Source: Rhizobium sp. JAB6 (GTDB lineage: Bacteria; Pseudomonadota; Alphaproteobacteria; Rhizobiales; Rhizobiaceae). Taken from it: a DNA stretch of 64,000 nucleotides. Below are positions 1 to 8,759 of the stretch, piece by piece. The position numbers were made by a program, and so were the translations under genes. Below the pieces are notes generated by a model, which ran no database searches, was not told where the DNA came from, and saw only the letters and a list, made by a program, of their open reading frames with translations. Location: positions 837,107 through 901,106 of the forward strand of contig NZ_PYJQ01000001.1 of NCBI RefSeq assembly GCF_003024605.1. The letters are read 5' to 3'. Position 1 is the first letter of the stretch. Each line of letters begins with the position of its first letter.

Positions 1-1
1 G

Positions 2-475
2 ATGTATGGCGTCAACAGGGAGGACATCAAGCCCATCACCCGTGAGGGCGCGACGCAATGGGTTCAGGGTATCGCCGATCACCCTCACGCATGGGTTATC
101 GAGATCGAGGGTGCCTTTGCCGGCGTGATCAGATTGGATAAGGTCAATCGCCGGGACCGGCGCGCGACGATGGCAATCGGGATTTATGATCCAGCGTTGC
201 TTAGTAAAGGCTTTGGCACGGAAGCGATCACGCTTCTGCTAGCTCATGCCTTCGGCGATATGGGACTGCACCGGATCGGAATACGCGTGCTTGCCTACAA
301 CAAGCGCGCAATCCGCGCCTATGAGAAATGCGGTTTTGTTGTCGAGGGAAGGGAGCGGGAAACCGCCTACGTCAACGGCGCCTGGCACGACGACATCATG
401 ATGGGGCTGCTCGATCGCGAGTTTTCGCTATTACCCCTTGAGGGGAGGTCGCCGCCCAGCGGCGGGCGGCGGTGA
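2..475 (+). CDS. GNAT family N-acetyltransferase, RimJ/RimL-like (5' end probably cut by window edge)
   Basis: This looks like an acetyl-CoA-dependent N-acetyltransferase of the RimJ/RimL-type GNAT fold. The acetyl-CoA binding segment is LLSKGFGTEA near residues 67-76, followed by the usual C-terminal AYNKRAIRAYEKCGF strand and helix. The first visible Met is at base 2, and the N-terminal strand expected for the fold is short, so the true start probably lies outside the window. The last 15 or so residues (LPLEGRSPPSGGRR) are encoded by an intergenic repeat and are unlikely to be part of the fold. The substrate cannot be told. It is convergent with ribB. Confidence 0.8.
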   Translation: MYGVNREDIKPITREGATQWVQGIADHPHAWVIEIEGAFAGVIRLDKVNRRDRRATMAIGIYDPALLSKGFGTEAITLLLAHAFGDMGLHRIGIRVLAYNKRAIRAYEKCGFVVEGRERETAYVNGAWHDDIMMGLLDREFSLLPLEGRSPPSGGRR

Positions 476-565
476 TCCTGAGTGCAGGGGGACATCGTCC
501 CGCCCCAGCACTTTGTGCCGACCCTCCCCCTCAAGGGGCCCTCAAGGGGAGGGTCGGGAATCAGC
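434..565. repeat. G/C-rich palindromic intergenic repeat, copy 1
   Basis: The segment starts with the palindrome CCCCTTGAGGGG (434-445). It ends with a perfect tandem duplication of the 11-mer CCCTCAAGGGG (528-538 and 539-549) followed by AGGGTCGGGAATCAGC. The last part closely matches bases 52694-52719 just before smc, which marks a dispersed repeat. It supplies the C-terminal codons of the upstream acetyltransferase and the stop codon of ribB (561-563). It may also act as a bidirectional terminator, since both genes converge on it. Confidence 0.6.
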
Positions 566-1664
566 AAATCTCCGTCGTGGCGATCTTGATGCCGAAGCCT
601 TCCAGGCCGACATAGTGCCGTTCGCGGCTGGTGAGCAGCTTGATCGAGCTGACGCCGAGGTCCTTCAGGATCTGTGCGCCGAGGCCGATTTCCAGCCACT
701 CGCTCTCGCGTGTCTGCGCCTCGGCATGGGCTTCCCGACCGGCCTGGCACGATTTTCGGCCGTTGTCGATATGGCCGACGCCGACGGAGCCTTCCCGCAG
801 ATAGACGATGATGCCGCGGCCCTCTTCGGCGATCTTTTTCATGTAGAAATCCACCGGGCTGCTCTTGCCGAAAATATCCTCGGCGACGTTTTCCGGATGC
901 AGACGAACCGGAATGTCGATGCCATCGCGGATATCGCCGAAGACGACGGCGAGATGCTGCATTGGATCCCAGGGCAGCGAATAGGTGTGGGCGCGCGCCT
1001 TGCCGAATGGCGTCTCGATGTCGAAGCTGGCGCCGAGTTCGATCAGCGTTTCCTTGCGCTGGCGATATGCGATGAGATCGGCGACCGAAACAAGCTTCAG
1101 CCCGTGCTGTTCGGCAAAGCTCACCACTTGCTGGCCGCGCGTGACGGTGCCATCGTCATTGACGAGCTCGCTGATGACGCCGATCGGCGGAAGGCCGGCA
1201 AGCTTGCAGAGGTCGACCGCAGCTTCGGTATGGCCCGAACGCATGAGCACGCCGCCTTCGCGCGCAACCAGCGGGAAGATATGGCCGGGACGGACGAAAT
1301 CGGTGGGACCGACATTCGGATTGGCGAGGTTTCGAACCGTCAGGGTCCGGTCGTCGGCGGAAATGCCTGTTGTGGTGCCGTGCTTGAAATCGACGGAAAC
1401 GGTGAAGGCCGTCGTATGGGCGGAATCATTTTCCGCGACCATGGCGTTGAGGTTCAGCCGCTTGGCCTCCTCGCGCGGCATCGGTGTGCAGACGATGCCG
1501 GACGTGTGGCGAACGATGAAGGCCATCTTTTCCGGCGTGCAGTGAACGGCGGCAACGATCAGATCGCCTTCGTTCTCGCGGTCGTCATCGTCCATGACGA
1601 CGACGATCTCGCCGGCTTCGAAAGCCCGGATGGCATCGACAACGCGCTTCTGGTCGTAAGACAT
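561..1664 (-). CDS. ribB: 3,4-dihydroxy-2-butanone 4-phosphate synthase with degenerate GTP cyclohydrolase II-like domain (RibBX type)
   Basis: The enzyme converts ribulose 5-phosphate to 3,4-dihydroxy-2-butanone 4-phosphate and formate, which supplies the carbon unit for riboflavin. Residues 1-205 form the RibB domain, with the acidic loop DDDDRENEGDL (25-35) and SGHTEAAVDL (143-152). Residues 206-367 align with RibA, but where RibA has its three zinc cysteines this protein has HPENVAEDIFGKSS (256-269), with no cysteine. The cyclohydrolase activity is therefore probably absent, as known for RibBX proteins. Ten bases separate it from the upstream aroC, so the two are likely cotranscribed. No FMN riboswitch is visible before it. 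Confidence 0.93.
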   Translation of the reverse strand: MSYDQKRVVDAIRAFEAGEIVVVMDDDDRENEGDLIVAAVHCTPEKMAFIVRHTSGIVCTPMPREEAKRLNLNAMVAENDSAHTTAFTVSVDFKHGTTTGISADDRTLTVRNLANPNVGPTDFVRPGHIFPLVAREGGVLMRSGHTEAAVDLCKLAGLPPIGVISELVNDDGTVTRGQQVVSFAEQHGLKLVSVADLIAYRQRKETLIELGASFDIETPFGKARAHTYSLPWDPMQHLAVVFGDIRDGIDIPVRLHPENVAEDIFGKSSPVDFYMKKIAEEGRGIIVYLREGSVGVGHIDNGRKSCQAGREAHAEAQTRESEWLEIGLGAQILKDLGVSSIKLLTSRERHYVGLEGFGIKIATTEIC

Positions 1665-1674
1665 CTCGAAGTTC

Positions 1675-2772
1675 CTATCTCTGCTGGCCCGTCTGGCCGC
1701 GATCCCTCAGATAATGGTCGGCAACGGCGCAGGCAACCATCGCCTCGCCGATCGGAACGGCGCGAATGCCGACGCATGGATCGTGGCGGCCCTTGGTGCG
1801 GACATCGACATTGTTGCCATCGGCATCGATCGACTGGCGTTCCGTCAGGATGGACGAAGTCGGCTTGATGGCGAAGCGGGCGACGATCGGCTCGCCTGTG
1901 GAAATGCCGCCCAGGATGCCGCCGGCATGATTGGACAGGAATATGCGCTTGCCGTCATTGCCCATGCGCATGGCATCGGCATTTTCCTCGCCTGTGAGTT
2001 CAGCAGAGGCGAAACCCTCCCCGATTTCGACGCCCTTGACGGCGTTGATCGACATCAGCAGCGAGGCGATGTCCTGATCGAGCTTGCCGTAGATCGGTGC
2101 GCCGAGGCCGGCCGGCACGCCTTCGGCCACGACTTCCACCACGGCGCCGATCGAGGAGCCGGCCTTGCGGATGCCGTCGAGATACTCTTCCCATACCGGC
2201 ACGATGTCCGGATCAGGCGCGAAGAAAGGGTTTTGATCGACCTGAGCCCAATCCCAATTGGCGCGGTTGATCTTATGCTTGCCGATCTGCACCAGCGCAC
2301 CGCGGATCGTCGCGCCGGGCACGACGAGGCGGGCGATGCCGCCGGCAGCAACACGCGCTGCCGTTTCGCGAGCCGATGAGCGGCCGCCGCCGCGATAGTC
2401 GCGAATGCCGTATTTGACGTCATAGGTATAGTCGGCATGTCCGGGACGATAGCGCCGGGCGATTTCGCCATAGTCCTTCGAACGCTGGTCGGTATTCTCA
2501 ATCAGCATCGAGATCGGCGTTCCGGTCGAGATCATCGTCTCGCCGTCCTCGTCTATCATGACGCCCGACAGGACCTTGACGAGATCGTCCTCGCGCCGCT
2601 GGGTTACGAATCGCGATTGCCCCGGCTTGCGCTTGTCGAGCCAGGTCTGAATGTCCTGCAGTTTGAAGCGGAGGCCAGGAGGGCAGCCATCGACGACGCA
2701 GCCAAGCGCCGGGCCGTGGCTTTCGCCCCAGGTGGTGACGCGGAAAAGATGACCGAATGTATTGTGCGACAT
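1675..2772 (-). CDS. aroC: Chorismate synthase
   Basis: This is the last enzyme of the shikimate pathway, turning 5-enolpyruvylshikimate 3-phosphate into chorismate with reduced FMN. The protein begins [20 protein letters not shown], the family N-terminal signature, and keeps the [11 protein letters not shown] and [18 protein letters not shown] motifs. The 365-residue length is normal. The frame stays open upstream to 2850, but that extension runs into a palindromic repeat (2845-2892) and lacks similarity to the family, so I place the start at 2772. It lies directly upstream of ribB. Confidence 0.95.
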   Translation of the reverse strand: MSHNTFGHLFRVTTWGESHGPALGCVVDGCPPGLRFKLQDIQTWLDKRKPGQSRFVTQRREDDLVKVLSGVMIDEDGETMISTGTPISMLIENTDQRSKDYGEIARRYRPGHADYTYDVKYGIRDYRGGGRSSARETAARVAAGGIARLVVPGATIRGALVQIGKHKINRANWDWAQVDQNPFFAPDPDIVPVWEEYLDGIRKAGSSIGAVVEVVAEGVPAGLGAPIYGKLDQDIASLLMSINAVKGVEIGEGFASAELTGEENADAMRMGNDGKRIFLSNHAGGILGGISTGEPIVARFAIKPTSSILTERQSIDADGNNVDVRTKGRHDPCVGIRAVPIGEAMVACAVADHYLRDRGQTGQQR

Positions 2773-3170
2773 ATAGAACGACCGGATTGGTGCAGCCTGT
2801 CGGGCAGACCGCGTCTTGTCTCTTGCAATTTCGGCCCACTCATAGAGCATGACGCCGAAAAGTGTAAGCGGTTTTCGGGCAACATCATGCTCTGCCTATT
2901 TGATTGCAATGCCGGACCACTGAGACGGTTCAACCTCGACCATTGGCGGCCAAAAGCCGGCAAGACAAGATCTTTCTTCAGCCGCGCGGCATCTCCCTTT
3001 GCTTGCGCGTGCCGCATGGTAAACAAAGATTAATCTGCCCTGTGGATTGTGACGAAGCATTCACCAATTGGGCGGGCGAAGCCACTATTGCGGGCAACTT
3101 CCGCCATATTCGACGTGTTTTCTAGGCCGCATAAGAAATCACAAGCAATTTGACCTGAAGGGTGACGACG
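2773..3170. other. 398-bp divergent intergenic region between aroC and the DUF1344 gene
   Basis: No convincing gene lies here. It should hold the promoters for aroC-ribB (leftward) and for the DUF1344 gene (rightward). It contains one copy of a dispersed palindrome at 2845-2892, annotated separately. A run of AAGG at 3157-3160 is the likely ribosome binding site for the rightward gene. I see no riboswitch-like or tRNA-like structure. Confidence 0.6.
2845..2892. repeat. Dispersed imperfect palindrome (GAGCATGA...TCATGCTC), copy 1 of 3
   Basis: The outer arms GAGCATGA and TCATGCTC are perfect complements. The inner arms CCGAAAA and TTTTCGG also pair, around a core reading GTGTAAGCGG. Related copies lie at 20555-20600 and 27243-27290. 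The conserved core is AAGTG-N-(A/C)GCGGTTTT, flanked by complementary arms whose sequence differs between copies. This pattern is typical of rhizobial intergenic palindromes. Confidence 0.75.
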
Positions 3171-3431
3171 ATGCGCTTCTTTGTAGCGACGCTTTTGGCC
3201 ACGGCAAGCCTGCTTGCTCCTGTCGCTGGTTTTGCTGAAAGCGCGGATGTCGAGGCCGTCATCAAGAAGGTCGATGCGAAGAACTTCAACATCACGCTGG
3301 ATGATGGCAAGAGCTATCAGGTGCCGGAAGATTTCGATTTCAGCGGCCTGCAGGCAGGCGTCAAGGTCGTCGTCTTCTATACGGAAGTCGACGGCAAGCG
3401 CGTCGTCAACGATCTTGATATCGTTCAATAA
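3171..3431 (+). CDS. Small periplasmic DUF1344 family protein
   Basis: This 86-residue protein begins with a Sec signal peptide (MRFFVATLLATASLLAPVAGFA, cleaved around residue 22). The mature part has two DUF1344-like strands: DVEAVIKKVDAKNFNITLDDGKSYQVPE and LQAGVKVVVFYTEVDGKRVV. The function of the family is not known to me. I chose ATG at 3171 over GTG at 3162 because the AAGG at 3157-3160 is well spaced only for the ATG. It appears monocistronic and converges on the phosphatase gene. Confidence 0.8.
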   Translation: MRFFVATLLATASLLAPVAGFAESADVEAVIKKVDAKNFNITLDDGKSYQVPEDFDFSGLQAGVKVVVFYTEVDGKRVVNDLDIVQ

Positions 3432-3537
3432 ACCCCGGCATCGTCAGGCACATCCGGCGGCGGTGAAACTCAGAAGTGGCTTGATCGATTTCAAGCGGTT
3501 CTCCGAGCAACGCTCCCCGGTCTCATCCAGAAGCGCG

Positions 3538-4134
3538 TTACATCCAGCCGATGATCTTCATTTCCGGATCGACTTTCAGGATCTGGTCCTGATGGATGGG
3601 GATTTCGGCAGCTTCTTCCTTTTCGACATCGCCGATCAGACGGAACAGCGTGCGTATGACGCCGCCATGCGTGACGCAGACTGTCGGCCGGTCGATGGAA
3701 GTCAGCCAGGAGCCGACGCGCCAGGAGAGGATCTCGTAGCTTTCGGCATCGTCACCGGGCGGGATAAAATCCCATTTGTTCGCCTTGCGCTCGGCAAGAC
3801 GGTCAGGCTCGGTCGCCTTCAATTCCTTGAGGGTAAAGCCTTCCCAAGCCCCGAAGGATACCTCGATCAATCGGTCGTCGGTGCGGTAATCCCTGGGCGG
3901 CAGCCCCATGGCCTGCCGAAGGATTTCCATGGTTTCGCGGGTACGCCTTAACGGGCTGGCGACGAAATCGAAGGGAATGTTTTCGAAGGCGAGGATTTCG
4001 GCGAGATCGATGCCGTTCTGCCGTGCCTGTTCGCGGCCGATGGCGTTCAGATCGATATCTTTCTGCCCTTGCAGGCGACGCTCGGCATTCCAGTCGGTCT
4101 GACCGTGACGTATCACATAAAGGATGGGCGACAC
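3538..4134 (-). CDS. Histidine phosphatase family protein (phosphoglycerate mutase-like)
   Basis: The protein belongs to the branch-1 histidine phosphatases. The phosphoacceptor motif VIRHGQTDWN is at the N-terminus, SPLRRTRET follows at about residues 60-68, and the second catalytic histidine lies in CVTHGGVIR. The 198-residue size is typical of broad-specificity phosphatases annotated GpmB or CobC-like, so the substrate is uncertain. I place the start at GTG 4134, which has AGGA eight bases upstream. Longer frames read into fabI and are not protein-like. It is 17 bases downstream of fabI and probably cotranscribed with it. Confidence 0.85.
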   Translation of the reverse strand: MSPILYVIRHGQTDWNAERRLQGQKDIDLNAIGREQARQNGIDLAEILAFENIPFDFVASPLRRTRETMEILRQAMGLPPRDYRTDDRLIEVSFGAWEGFTLKELKATEPDRLAERKANKWDFIPPGDDAESYEILSWRVGSWLTSIDRPTVCVTHGGVIRTLFRLIGDVEKEEAAEIPIHQDQILKVDPEMKIIGWM

Positions 4135-4151
4135 GGTCAGATTCCTGTTGG

Positions 4152-4970
4152 TCAGTCCTTCGCGACGGAAATGTCGGGCGCGTCCACGGCCTTCATGCCG
4201 ACCGTGTGATAGCCGGAATCGACGTGGTGGATTTCGCCGGTCACGGCCGTCGACAGATCGGACAGCAGATAGAGGGCGGAATTGCCGACTTCGTCGATCG
4301 TGACGGTCCGCTTCAGCGGCGCGTTGTACTCGTTCCACTTCAGGATGTAGCGGAAGTCGCCGATGCCGGAAGCAGCGAGCGTCTTGATCGGGCCTGCCGA
4401 GATCGCATTGACGCGGATGCCGCGGCTGCCGAGATCGACCGCGAGGTAGCGCACGCTTGCTTCGAGAGCAGCCTTTGCGACACCCATGACGTTGTAGTGC
4501 GGCATGACCTTCTCCGCACCATAATAGGTGAGGGTGATCATCGAGCCGCCGTCATTCATGATTCGCTCGGCGCGCTGCGCAACCGCCGTGAAGGAATAGA
4601 CGGAGATGTCCATCGTCTTCGTGAAGTTGTCGCGGCTGGTATCGAGGTAACGGCCGGTCAGCTCGTCCTTGTCGGAAAAGGCGATGGCGTGCACGACGAA
4701 ATCGATCTTGCCCCATTTCGCCTCAAGCGTGTCCATGACGGCATCGATCGTTGCCGGCTCGGTCACGTCGCAATGGCCGGCCATGAAGGCTCCGAGTTCC
4801 TGAGCGAGCGGCTCGACGCGCTTCTTCAGGGCATCGCCCTGCCACGTCAATGCGATTTCGGCTCCGGCATCCGAGCAGGCCTTGGCAATACCCCACGCTA
4901 TCGAACGGTTGTTTGCTACGCCGAGGATGACGCCGCGCTTGCCTGCCATGAGGCCAGTGGATTGAGCCAT
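4152..4970 (-). CDS. fabI: Enoyl-[acyl-carrier-protein] reductase [NADH]
   Basis: FabI reduces trans-2-enoyl-ACP in the last step of each fatty-acid elongation cycle. The sequence is an SDR fold with the FabI-type cofactor motif GVANNRSIAWGIA (residues 17-29). The catalytic Tyr-x6-Lys pair sits in HYNVMGVAKAAL (Tyr159, Lys166). The C-terminal DSGYHTVGM is also characteristic. The 272-residue length matches rhizobial FabI1. The histidine phosphatase gene follows closely. Rhizobia often carry a second fabI elsewhere, so this one may not be unique. Confidence 0.95.
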   Translation of the reverse strand: MAQSTGLMAGKRGVILGVANNRSIAWGIAKACSDAGAEIALTWQGDALKKRVEPLAQELGAFMAGHCDVTEPATIDAVMDTLEAKWGKIDFVVHAIAFSDKDELTGRYLDTSRDNFTKTMDISVYSFTAVAQRAERIMNDGGSMITLTYYGAEKVMPHYNVMGVAKAALEASVRYLAVDLGSRGIRVNAISAGPIKTLAASGIGDFRYILKWNEYNAPLKRTVTIDEVGNSALYLLSDLSTAVTGEIHHVDSGYHTVGMKAVDAPDISVAKD

Positions 4971-5092
4971 ATTCTGCTCCCTTGAACTTTCGAATGACCC
5001 TGCCTATGGCATAGGCCGTTCCCCTGTTCAAGCATCGTAAAGATCATCAACTGTTAGGGATCGTAACAAAGGGTGCTGTTGTCACCAAAATT

Positions 5093-6238
5093 TCACAGGA
5101 AAAGCCCTTCGCGCATGCTGCGCATGAGATCCGTGACCTTGTCGTCGGGTTTTTCCCAGAGCATCAGCCGCAATTCGACAATAAGATCACCCTTTGCGCC
5201 GTTGGCATCGGGCAATCCCTCGCCGGAAATGCGAACCACCTGATCCGAGCCGGACCATGCCGGCACCGTGATCGTGACCGGCCCGTTCAATCCTTCGACG
5301 GTTGTCTCGCAACCAAGGACCGCATTTTCGATGCTGACGGGCAATATCGTGCGCACATCGCTGCCATCGAGCGTGAAGCGCCCGTCGGTCGACAGATGCA
5401 CGGTGACGGCGACGTCACCGCGCAGCATGCCCTGCAGTTTCAGCCCCTGGCCCTTGAGGTGCAGCACCTGGCCGTTGGAAATATCCGTCGTCGCCTGGAA
5501 GCGCGCCTCGCGGCCGTCGGGCAGCGGCACGATGATCCAGCGGCTCTTCAGCATGTCGTCGAGCGTCACCGTGGCTTCGGCGGCGACCTCCGGAGTTTTT
5601 TCCGGCCACTTTTCGGGTACATTGCCGCCCGTGATGCGCCGCACCAGGGAGCCGAGAATGCCGAAGGCAGAGCGCGAGCCGGCCGAGACGGTTGCGAGCT
5701 GCTCTTCTTCCGCCTGCTCTTCTTCCGCTGCTGCGGTATTGGGTTGCTCCTGCGGCTTTTCCGCCTGCGGTGCGGCGGCAGCCGCGGCTTGCGCCTGGCC
5801 AGCCTTCACTCCGAAAATGCGCTCGACCATATCTTCCGGCGACTCGGCGGCATTGTTCTGCTGGGCGGATGCGGCTGATGCTGCCGCCTTGCGGGCATTG
5901 GCGCGTGCGAGTTCTTCCATGATCTTCTCGGCATTGGCACGCGCTGCCCGGGCTCGTTCGGCCGCCTCGCGGGCCGCTTGGCGCTGCTGCATGATCGTCT
6001 GTTCCCGGCTCTGGCCTTTCGCTTCGGCCATGCGCGCGATCTGATCGTAGCGGCTGCGCTTCTGCGGATCCTTCAAGGTCTCGTAGGCACGGCCGATTTC
6101 GGCAAAACGCTCCGATGCGGTCGGATCACCCAGATTGTGATCGGGATGGGCGGTCTTTACCAGGCTACGCCAGGCGGATTTGATTTCGTCCGCCCCCGCA
6201 TCCTTCCTAACGCCCAGCACCTTATACGGATCCTGCAT
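5093..6238 (-). CDS. DnaJ-type co-chaperone without zinc finger (CbpA-like)
   Basis: The J domain occupies about residues 1-70: DPYKVLGV at the start, HPD within KTAHPDHN, then FAEIGRAYETLKDPQKRSRYD. A long Ala/Glu/Gln-rich segment follows (about 75-180). The C-terminal part resembles DnaJ substrate-binding domains I and II (ARFQATTDISNGQVLHLKGQG and similar). No CxxCxGxG repeats are present, so this is a type II Hsp40 of CbpA/DnaJ2 style that would stimulate DnaK. The start at 6238 fits the family (MQDPYKVLGV). ATG at 6250 or 6253 is also possible, and no ribosome site decides it. Confidence 0.85.
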   Translation of the reverse strand: MQDPYKVLGVRKDAGADEIKSAWRSLVKTAHPDHNLGDPTASERFAEIGRAYETLKDPQKRSRYDQIARMAEAKGQSREQTIMQQRQAAREAAERARAARANAEKIMEELARANARKAAASAASAQQNNAAESPEDMVERIFGVKAGQAQAAAAAAPQAEKPQEQPNTAAAEEEQAEEEQLATVSAGSRSAFGILGSLVRRITGGNVPEKWPEKTPEVAAEATVTLDDMLKSRWIIVPLPDGREARFQATTDISNGQVLHLKGQGLKLQGMLRGDVAVTVHLSTDGRFTLDGSDVRTILPVSIENAVLGCETTVEGLNGPVTITVPAWSGSDQVVRISGEGLPDANGAKGDLIVELRLMLWEKPDDKVTDLMRSMREGLFL

Positions 6239-6553
6239 CTTTCCCGCCATCATCCCATGGATGTGCTCAGCCCCATCGGAGCACCCCAAGCAAAGAAACC
6301 ATTGATGGCGCTTCGCCATCCCGCCTCCTGTCATGGAAGGCAAGGCTGGTGCGCCGATGAGCCAATCCTGCGGGAAGAGTTGCTAATCAGGCGTTACGGC
6401 GGAGAGGGGCAGCAAATCCTGATTTTGGGGCATGGTTAGCCAATCGCTAACAGGCGACCCCAAAAATTCGCAGCTGAATGGAGCGCACTGATGACAGCGC
6501 CATGCATGTGGGCTCAAAATGCTTTGGAGGCGAGAAAAACGGAAAGGCGGCGG
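6239..6553. other. 315-bp intergenic region upstream of the dnaJ-like gene
   Basis: Both flanking genes read leftward, so this stretch holds the end of the lipoprotein transcript and the promoter of the dnaJ-like gene. Open frames here code for no recognisable protein. The only structure I note is the terminator-like hairpin at its right edge (6533-6563). Alternative in-frame starts for the dnaJ-like gene fall at 6250 and 6253. Confidence 0.5.
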
Positions 6554-6563
6554 TCAGCCCGCC
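6533..6563 (-). terminator. Possible intrinsic terminator of the RT0821-like lipoprotein gene
   Basis: Read on the minus strand, GGCGG-GCTGA-CCGCC forms a short hairpin (6549-6563) that includes the stop codon. It is followed by CGCC, then a T-rich stretch (TTTCCGTTTTT). The stem is only five pairs, so confidence is modest. Confidence 0.4.
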
Positions 6564-7012
6564 TGCTGGAAGCTTAGCAGCTGCCATTCGCCGAGACCGA
6601 CAAGGCATGTCCTGCCAGAGAAATTGGCAACGCCCTGATAGGAGTGCCGGCTGGTGCGGAATTGGCGGCAGACCACGCCGGATGCATTGCTTTCGACAAT
6701 CGTGTCGATGACGCCGGCGCTGCCGGTCGAGGTATTTGCCCAGGGTATGGGCTGGCCGTTGAGCTTATTGAGGTCCGCCGAGGTAACTGCGTTACGTACC
6801 GTGGTCTCGTCGGAGATGCTGTCCGTTGTCACGGGCGCCGTCGGCACGGTGCCTGTCGATACGCTACGGTCCACCTTGGTCGAGCTGAGATAGTCCATGC
6901 TGCCGCCGACGCAGCCGCCAAGGGTGAAAAGGGAGATGAGGGCGGCAGCCATCGTCACGCCTTTTGCAAGCTTGCGCTTTGTATGAACGATCGACTTTGC
7001 TATGACTTCCAC
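6554..7012 (-). CDS. RT0821/Lpp0805-like surface lipoprotein
   Basis: The N-terminus has a positively charged stretch (KRKLAKG), a hydrophobic core and the lipobox LFTLGGC, so the mature protein starts at Cys34 if the first Met is used. The mature part begins with a Ser/Thr-rich linker and ends in a compact domain with CRQFRTSRHSYQGVANFSGRTCLVGLGEW. That pattern resembles the RT0821/Lpp0805 surface-protein family of alphaproteobacteria, whose role is not established. Two cysteines in the C-terminal domain may form a disulfide. It is divergent from pdxH. Confidence 0.75.
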   Translation of the reverse strand: MEVIAKSIVHTKRKLAKGVTMAAALISLFTLGGCVGGSMDYLSSTKVDRSVSTGTVPTAPVTTDSISDETTVRNAVTSADLNKLNGQPIPWANTSTGSAGVIDTIVESNASGVVCRQFRTSRHSYQGVANFSGRTCLVGLGEWQLLSFQQAG

Positions 7013-7076
7013 CCGAACTTCTTGGCCAGCCAGAGGGGCTGGCGGTTATTAGGAATTGCGGAGCTTTTGAATTAAT

Positions 7077-7697
7077 ATGTCGGAAAACGAGTTAACAAGC
7101 GGTGACTTCACCGAGCAGAACGAACCTTTCAGTCTCTTTGCGTCCTGGCTCCGCGAGGCGGAGACCACCGAACCGAACGATCCGAATGCGGTAGCGCTGG
7201 CAACGGTGGATAAGGATGGTTTGCCAAATGTCCGCATGGTTCTTCTGAAAGGCTTCGATAGCGACGGATTCGTATTCTATACAAATTTCGAAAGCCAGAA
7301 AGGCCAAGAAATTCTTTCCCAGAAGAAAGCGGCCATGTGCTTCCACTGGAAGTCGCTTCGTCGCCAGGTACGCCTGCGCGGTCTGGTTGAGGTGGTGAGC
7401 GACAAGGAAGCCGATGAATATTTCAAGACCAGGGCGCGGGGCAGCCGCATCGGCGCCTGGGCCTCGAAGCAGTCGCGCCCTCTGGAAGGCCGCTTCGCGC
7501 TTGAAAAGGCCGTTGCCGAATATACCGCCCGTTACGCGATAGGCGATATTCCGCGCCCGCCTTTCTGGTCCGGCTTCCGCATCCGGCCCCTGTCGATCGA
7601 ATTCTGGCACGACCGCCAGTTCCGCCTGCACGATCGCATCGAATTTCGCCGCGATGTACCGGAAGGTGCTTGGCAGAAGGTGCGGATGTATCCATAA
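7077..7697 (+). CDS. pdxH: Pyridoxamine 5'-phosphate oxidase
   Basis: PdxH uses FMN and oxygen to convert pyridoxine or pyridoxamine 5'-phosphate to pyridoxal 5'-phosphate. The FMN-binding region [26 protein letters not shown] is intact, and so are the family landmarks [28 protein letters not shown] and the C-terminal [15 protein letters not shown] with a final RMYP. The length of 206 residues is normal. It is divergent from the surface lipoprotein gene and ends 3 bases from the convergent deacetylase gene. Confidence 0.95.
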   Translation: MSENELTSGDFTEQNEPFSLFASWLREAETTEPNDPNAVALATVDKDGLPNVRMVLLKGFDSDGFVFYTNFESQKGQEILSQKKAAMCFHWKSLRRQVRLRGLVEVVSDKEADEYFKTRARGSRIGAWASKQSRPLEGRFALEKAVAEYTARYAIGDIPRPPFWSGFRIRPLSIEFWHDRQFRLHDRIEFRRDVPEGAWQKVRMYP

Positions 7698-7700
7698 ACA

Positions 7701-8759
7701 CTATGCCGTTCCCCGGCGTCCCATCAGCCGCATGGGAATGCCGGATGCAAGTGCCGACGCATAGCGTGGCTTCTGGTAATGGCCGTTCAGCGATAGCCGC
7801 GGCAGCAATAGCGGCGCGTTGCCGTTCGCTGCCGTGATCGTACCGGGGCGGGTGGTGACGCCGACGGAAAAGCCGAGTTCTGCCGCAAGCCGGCCCTCGC
7901 GCGGGGAGACGGCTTCGGTCGTACCATAGGGATAGGCGACTGCGGTCGGCCGCTGCCCCGTGATATCGGCGACGTAATCGGCCGAAAGGGCCATTTCTGC
8001 CGCAGCCTCCGCTTCCGTGAGCCTTGCCAGGGCCCGATGGCTCACCGTGTGTGCGCCAAGCGCAGCAAGCGGATGGTGCGAGAGTTGCAGCAACTCGTTC
8101 CGATCCATGATCGATGCATGGACAATATCGAGCGGTTCCAGCCCGTGATGCCGGGCAAGTTCATCGATGCGGCCGACGGCTTCGCTTTCTTCGTGGCTGT
8201 GGACGAAAGCGGCGAAGCGGGCAAATGCGGCATGCTTCTGGCCATCCTTGCCGAGCGGTAGAAATTCTTCGCCCGATCCGAAATCGAATGTCAGCCGATC
8301 CAGCCGGCCGAGCAATTCGGCAAGCGTCTCCCACCATATGCTGTGGGTCCGTTCCGAAAGCCCTTGGGCGACGAAGACGGTGAAGGGCACCTGATGGCGC
8401 GCAAAAATCGGCAATGCGTGATCGAGATTGTCGCGATTGCCGTCGTCGAGCGTGAAGGCGACGAAGGGCGGCTTGCCGGCGGCGCTCGCTGCTCGTGAAG
8501 GAAGGGCGTCGAGCGCGATGAACTCGTAACCGTCCTGTTTCAGCCGTGCGATGGCACGATCGAGAAAATCCGGCGAAACCTCCAGATGCGCATTGGGCGC
8601 AAAGCGGCGGGGGAGGGCAGGGCGGACGTGATGCAGAGTGAAGATCGTGCCGAGGCCGGCAACATCGCGCATCAGCCCCGCACCTTTCAAGATTGCGGCA
8701 GCCTCCAGCCCGCTTGAGATCATCGTGCGCTTCAGGCGGACCTTAATGCCCTGTTCCAT
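7701..8759 (-). CDS. Polysaccharide deacetylase family protein
   Basis: The protein has the NodB-type fold. Motif 1 is FTLDDGNRDN (metal-binding DD), motif 2 is GAHTVSHRALARLT (two metal-binding histidines), and motif 3 is AYPYGTTE. At 352 residues it is longer than the minimal catalytic domain. There is no clear signal peptide, so it may act on a cytoplasmic or inner-leaflet glycan precursor, but the substrate cannot be inferred. A start at the internal Met (MISSGLEAAA) is possible. It lies tail to tail with pdxH. Confidence 0.85.
   Translation of the reverse strand: MEQGIKVRLKRTMISSGLEAAAILKGAGLMRDVAGLGTIFTLHHVRPALPRRFAPNAHLEVSPDFLDRAIARLKQDGYEFIALDALPSRAASAAGKPPFVAFTLDDGNRDNLDHALPIFARHQVPFTVFVAQGLSERTHSIWWETLAELLGRLDRLTFDFGSGEEFLPLGKDGQKHAAFARFAAFVHSHEESEAVGRIDELARHHGLEPLDIVHASIMDRNELLQLSHHPLAALGAHTVSHRALARLTEAEAAAEMALSADYVADITGQRPTAVAYPYGTTEAVSPREGRLAAELGFSVGVTTRPGTITAANGNAPLLLPRLSLNGHYQKPRYASALASGIPMRLMGRRGTA

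Noticed and set aside
1665..1674. FMN riboswitch before ribB
   Set aside because: Only ten bases separate aroC from ribB, so there is no room for one, and none is seen before aroC.
2773..2850. A 26-residue N-terminal extension of chorismate synthase
   Set aside because: It begins inside a dispersed palindrome and lacks family similarity; MSHNTFGH is the known start.
3482..3495. FNR/FixK-like box TTGATCGATTTCAA
   Set aside because: One mismatch from the consensus, but it lies between the stop codons of two convergent genes, where no promoter is expected.
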